Assembly (NCBI GenBank): GCA_013398615.1
Contig: VZSR01000598.1
Coordinates: 909,608 to 973,607 of the forward strand
Length of the DNA: 64,000 bases
From: Brachypodius melanocephalos
Taxonomy: Eukaryota > Chordata > Aves > Passeriformes > Pycnonotidae
Direction of reading: 5' to 3'
Position 1 is the first letter of the stretch; each line of letters begins with the position of its first letter. The notes below the pieces were generated by a model. The model was given only the letters and a program-made list of their open reading frames with translations, was not told the DNA's origin and ran no database searches. Shown one piece after another: positions 61,101-64,000 of the stretch. The translations under genes were made by a program, and so were the position numbers.

Positions 61101-63893
61101 GCTTAGTGAGGAACACATTTATATTTAATTACTATCAGACAACAGTGATGCTCTCCAAGAACAAGAACTTATCATAAATCTCCTCCATTTTTTAAACTGA
61201 ATTCCTGGATTTAGAAATATAACAGAAATGCTGCTTAACTTATACTCTAGCAATTTGACAAATAATTCAAGAGAGCCTCTGCAGGGTACTGACACCCAGT
61301 TCTCATATTAAATTAAATCAAACAATTGTGCATGTCTCCTATTAAAACTTTCACTAGAAAAGAAAAATAATCTTTTCCTGAGGACCCAAGGCAGAGGAGT
61401 GTGCAGATACCCCAGCCTGTCACGTAGTAGAACTTCATTCTCCTGTCTTCACTCATGTTGACTGCTACCACTTTGCTCCAGAGGAGAAGCCCCTCTACCA
61501 GCATCCATGAGAAGGCTGCCATGAAGAAGAGATGCAGGAAGGCAGTGACCATGAAACACAGCACCTGGAGAGGACAGAAACCACAACTGCACCACGTGTA
61601 TATGTGCATCTCCAAACAGAGAGACACTTCTACCCTAGATGCCAGTTACAGGTAATTAATCAAAGGGTTTGTACTTTTGTTGCTCTGACAGTGATGCTGG
61701 AGCCTGGTCACATGGGCTGAGTGGGACATTCCTGGTGGGCTCACCTGGTGGGTCTTGGCCAACTCACTGAACATGAGCAGAGCTTCTCCTGCAGCCAGTG
61801 CAAAGATCAGGTTCTTGTGCACAGTTGTTCGTTCACTCTTGGGGACGCTGGGGAGGCAGAGAGGGAGCCCTGAGCTGCAGCCAGACAAAAGGGCCCTCCC
61901 TGTCCTCTCAGGCTGTGCAGGCCTGCCTGGGCAACTTGTGGTCTCTCTGCAAAGATGGCAATCTAAGGGGCAGAGGGCAGCCCTGCTGTGCAAGCACTTG
62001 GTGCTGGGGACACTCTTGGGTACGGCTGCTCAGCCCCTGGCCACGGCTCCAGGGAACAGGCAGTGAGGGGGAGTGGAGGGAGCCACTGCCGTGCTCACAA
62101 GGCAGATCTCTGTGCTTGCCAAGCGACACAGAAGGGTTGGCAATCAAACAAATAGTCCTTGCTCCATTTATTTTATAAAAATTAATTCTAGCAGAGCAGC
62201 TTTTATAGTAAACATCGTTAGCAATTGATACAAGTCTTCCCACAGACACCCAGGTGTGTGCACAGGTCAATGAACATCTCCACAGAAACAGCCAGGGCTG
62301 AGCCCCTCTCCAGCCAACAACAACCACTCCCCTCTGCCACGGACCACAGGGCAGCTCCCACCTCTCCCCACGCACCCCACGCTGACAAAGAACACTTTGA
62401 GAAAGGCTCTGATGTAAAATATCAAGTAGAAAACACAGAGAAGGCTGCAAGTGTCCAAGCTTTTCTTACCGAACCACCGAGAACAAAATGAAGGTGACTA
62501 TCAGGGCACAGAAGGAAACTCCACATCCAATAAAAGTCAGAGTCTGCAGTATGAACTCCTCCTCGGTGGTTCTCTGCTCCAGACATGAAACAACAGAAGA
62601 CACAAATCCCTCATGAATTAAACACACCAGCTGGCAGTCCCAGCAGCTCCACAGCAGCAGAGACAGGCTCCTCACGTACCTCCTGCTCATACACCTGCAG
62701 CAGGATGGCAAAATTTGTGCTGTGGTTGCAAAAACAGGCAGTGGAGTCTGAGAGAGACATCACCACTGAGCAGCCAGCTGTGGACCACATCCCACCAGCA
62801 TCTGGCCTAACATGCAGCAAAAACAGAGAAAACACACGAAAATTGCCTTTCACTTCCACAGAAAGCCAGGATATGATGGGAATTTCATTCTCCCAGAAAA
62901 AGCAGAGTTTAGAGGAGGAAGATGAGGATATCAGAAACAGGTCTTCATGTGGACTTCCCTTTAGTTCACCCTTTGTCTCAGCAGCTTTGCCTCATCCAGC
63001 AGGCACGCAATGAAAATAGATCTGGTGTCAACGTGTGCATTAAGAGTGGAGTGCAGCCATCACAGCTTCAAACAGAAGCCAGCTCCTGCAGGGCTCTGGG
63101 AAGAGCTCCCTGTACAGCCCCTTCACTGACAGCAGCACTGGGCTGGCTGTGTCTCACTCTGCCCACCAGCTCAGCCTGCCACAAACCCAGCATGGTGCCA
63201 CTGTGTCCTCAGGACAAGCCTGTGGGCTCAGCCACCCAGCAATGCTCCCATCTGGGCAGGGACCACGGCTACAGCTCTGCCCCACTGCCCCCTGAGCCTC
63301 CCCAGTACCACAGGAGGGTCAGGATCACAGCAGGGCTGCTTTGGACAATAACCAGCTGTTTCCAATATCACTCCCTTCCCACCTTCCCCATGCCTGCTAC
63401 AAGCTGGGACTCTAAGGAGGGGTTTTTTTCACTTGAATGATTTAATTACCAATCCATGTGGTGTTCTCACCACAGTGACATTCAGCAAAAACACATCCCA
63501 GTGCCAGGCAGGATTTATGAGGCTGGGAGTCCTGCATGTCTTTGGGGCATGTATCTTGGACTAATGCTTCTTGGTCACAGGCAACAATCATAATTAACTA
63601 GGGCTTTCCATTTGAGTTGTGTATACCTCATTAAAGGTCACTTGCTTGTGAATGACTTCTCCAAAGGAAATCTTCCCAGGAAAGCATTCTGCTCCAGCAC
63701 ACAAGGGATGTCAGCATGCAGAGGAGGCAAAAAATTCCAGATCTCTACTCTTACCATTACATTTCTATTGAGATGTTTGGTTTTCCAGTGGAAATAAAAA
63801 CCTCATAAATCTGGGGACATGAACTGAAACAAGGCACCTGAGGCTGAAGTTCCAGAAGGCACAGATGGGCCCCACCAGAGTGTTGGGCAGATC
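55120..63893 (-). CDS. ADGRD2: Adhesion G protein-coupled receptor D2 (GPR144), 3' part, ten exons
   Basis: A minus-strand adhesion GPCR running out of the right end of the window. The exons join in phase to give the end of the GAIN domain with a GPS (CAFW, MWSTAGC, CFCNHST), the tethered-agonist segment TNFAILLQVYEQE, seven membrane segments and the start of the cytoplasmic tail. Family hallmarks include FSWMLVEGLLLW in TM3, GHCW-like NHCWLSV in the second extracellular loop, SARRRSKMLTP in the third intracellular loop, and VLVLLPVLGLTWVCG in TM6. ADGRD2 rather than ADGRD1 is favoured by its position beside NR5A1 and by the VPKSERTTVHKNL segment, which I recall from human GPR144. The protein acts at the plasma membrane; its ligand and role are poorly known. 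The N-terminal region is outside the window. Confidence 0.92.
55385..55426 (-). CDS. ADGRD2: ADGRD2 exon: second half of TM7
   Basis: 42 bases encoding GLYIFLVYAIYNSE. Acceptor cccttgcag, donor gtaagg, phase 0 on both sides. A mini-exon at this point is typical of adhesion GPCRs. Confidence 0.93.
55427..58806 (-). other. ADGRD2: ADGRD2 intron between the TM7 exons
   Basis: 3.4 kb. It contains a minisatellite at 56167-56330 and two repeat-free AT-rich blocks (about 55740-55870 and 58420-58510) that look like conserved non-coding sequence. No exon is recognisable. Confidence 0.75.
56167..56330. repeat. Minisatellite of ctgctcctgcccctg units
   Basis: Pyrimidine-rich array of tgctcc/tgcccc hexamers punctuated four times by 'tgcacttccatccctg' at spacings of about 39, 39 and 25 bases. 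Proline/alanine-rich or GAGAG-type ORFs over it are repeat translations. Confidence 0.9.
58807..58927 (-). CDS. ADGRD2: ADGRD2 exon: TM6 and first half of TM7
   Basis: 121 bases, acceptor ccgccag, donor gtgagt. It encodes ATVKPVLVLLPVLGLTWVCG and VWAYVFIVLNSLQ. Confidence 0.96.
58928..59816 (-). other. ADGRD2: ADGRD2 intron with CR1 fragment
   Basis: 0.9 kb intron. Holds a short CR1 remnant at 59703-59772; otherwise unremarkable. Confidence 0.75.
59703..59772 (-). mobile_element. CR1 LINE fragment
   Basis: Matches the reverse-orientation CR1 phrases 'gcttctctgggcaacctgtg', 'cctcacc' and 'atttcttccacgtatctaac'. About 70 bases remain. Confidence 0.7.
59817..59932 (-). CDS. ADGRD2: ADGRD2 exon: end of TM5 and third intracellular loop
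   Basis: 116 bases, acceptor ccctgcag, donor gtgagc, phase 0 in and 2 out. It encodes VNTFVLLRVVMVTVASARRR and SKMLTPNSSLENQIGTQI. Confidence 0.96.
59933..60519 (-). other. ADGRD2: ADGRD2 intron
   Basis: 587 bases, nothing recognisable. Confidence 0.75.
60520..60653 (-). CDS. ADGRD2: ADGRD2 exon: TM4, second extracellular loop, TM5
   Basis: 134 bases, acceptor ttctgcag, donor gtaagt. It encodes LPILIVGVTLASSF, the loop ANHCWLSV with the disulfide cysteine, and NVIWAFVGPVLCILA. Confidence 0.96.
60654..61410 (-). other. ADGRD2: ADGRD2 intron
   Basis: 757 bases, AT-rich, no recognisable element. Confidence 0.75.
61411..61564 (-). CDS. ADGRD2: ADGRD2 exon: TM3
   Basis: 154 bases, acceptor ctctccag, donor gtatct. 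It encodes VLCFMVTAFLHLFFMAAF, the family signature SWMLVEGLLLWSKVVAV, and FYYVTGWG. Confidence 0.96.
61745..61847 (-). CDS. ADGRD2: ADGRD2 exon: first intracellular loop and TM2
   Basis: 103 bases, acceptor ctccccag, donor gtgagc. It encodes VPKSERTTVHKNLIFALAAG and EALLMFSELAKTHQ. 180 bases of intron separate it from the TM3 exon. Confidence 0.95.
61848..62469 (-). other. ADGRD2: ADGRD2 intron
   Basis: 622 bases, no recognisable element. Confidence 0.75.
62470..62573 (-). CDS. ADGRD2: ADGRD2 exon: TM1
   Basis: 104 bases, acceptor ggagcag, donor gtaaga. It encodes RTTEEEFILQTLTFIGCG and VSFCALIVTFILFSVV; the split last codon makes R with the next exon. Confidence 0.95.
62680..62806 (-). 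CDS. ADGRD2: ADGRD2 exon: GPS and tethered agonist
   Basis: 127 bases, acceptor catgttag, donor gtacgt. It encodes PDAGGMWSTAGCSVVMSLSD and STACFCNHST, then NFAILLQVYEQE. The GPS cysteines and tryptophan are present. The cleavage triplet is HST instead of the usual HLT/HLS. Confidence 0.95.
62807..63837 (-). other. ADGRD2: ADGRD2 intron
   Basis: 1.0 kb intron, no recognisable repeat or exon. Confidence 0.7.
63838..63893 (-). CDS. ADGRD2: ADGRD2 exon: GAIN domain end, first GPS Cys and Trp
   Basis: 56 bases, acceptor tgcctgcag, donor gtgcct. It encodes DLPNTLVGPICAFWNFSL; the split codon makes R with the next exon. CAFW is the first Cys-Trp pair of the GPS. Upstream exons lie beyond 64000. 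Confidence 0.9.
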
Positions 63894-64000
63894 CTGCAGG
63901 CAGAGAGGGGAGAGAAGAGGTCACACAGCCATGCACACACAGGGGTGCAGGTCACTCCCTTGGCTGTAAGAGCACAGGACAAACCCCTCCCCAGGGACAG

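Overview
This is vertebrate nuclear DNA, almost certainly from a bird. The genes are intron-split with GT-AG junctions, GC-rich CpG islands surround the first exons, and the only recognisable interspersed repeats are CR1 LINE 3' fragments. The introns and intergenic gaps are short compared with the mammalian locus. Three genes are supported: NR6A1 (GCNF) and NR5A1 (SF-1/Ad4BP), both on the + strand in tandem, and the 3' part of the adhesion GPCR gene ADGRD2 (GPR144) on the - strand. This is the conserved NR6A1-NR5A1-ADGRD2 block known from human 9q33.3.

Layout: positions 1-800 hold a CR1 fragment and a degenerate tetranucleotide repeat. From 800 to 19857 is NR6A1: a CpG-island first exon giving a short N-terminus, then eight coding exons with DNA-binding domain, hinge and ligand-binding domain (439 aa as reconstructed). 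From 19858 to about 25.72 kb is a long presumptive 3'UTR carrying several let-7, miR-125, miR-196 and miR-34 seed matches. About 3.8 kb of gene-free DNA follows. The NR5A1 promoter is at 29.45-29.6 kb (two GATA boxes, TAATTA, E-box, CCAAT box), with an untranslated exon 1 ending at 29829 and coding exons 2-7 from 31893 to 47099 (466 aa). An assembly gap of exactly 100 N lies in intron 3, and introns 4 and 6 are the counterparts of introns that hold tissue enhancers in mouse. The NR5A1 3'UTR ends near 48.73 kb. After about 6 kb without supported genes, the ADGRD2 exons run leftwards from 63893 (GAIN/GPS) through seven membrane segments to a cytoplasmic tail at 55120. The 5' end of ADGRD2 lies beyond the window and its last exon is uncertain.

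The two nuclear receptors bind related extended half-sites. In known biology NR6A1 is an embryonic and germ-cell repressor, while NR5A1 drives adrenal, gonadal, pituitary and hypothalamic identity. I found no novel system such as a selfish element, CRISPR array or toxin module. The interest lies in regulatory detail: an alternative short-N-terminus NR6A1 first exon with a uORF, a tandem NAGNAG splice acceptor, the heterochronic-microRNA seed cluster, the preserved NR5A1 promoter grammar, candidate intronic enhancers, and a variant GPS cleavage triplet in ADGRD2. All exon calls were made by eye from splice sites, phase and family similarity; no alignment was run.
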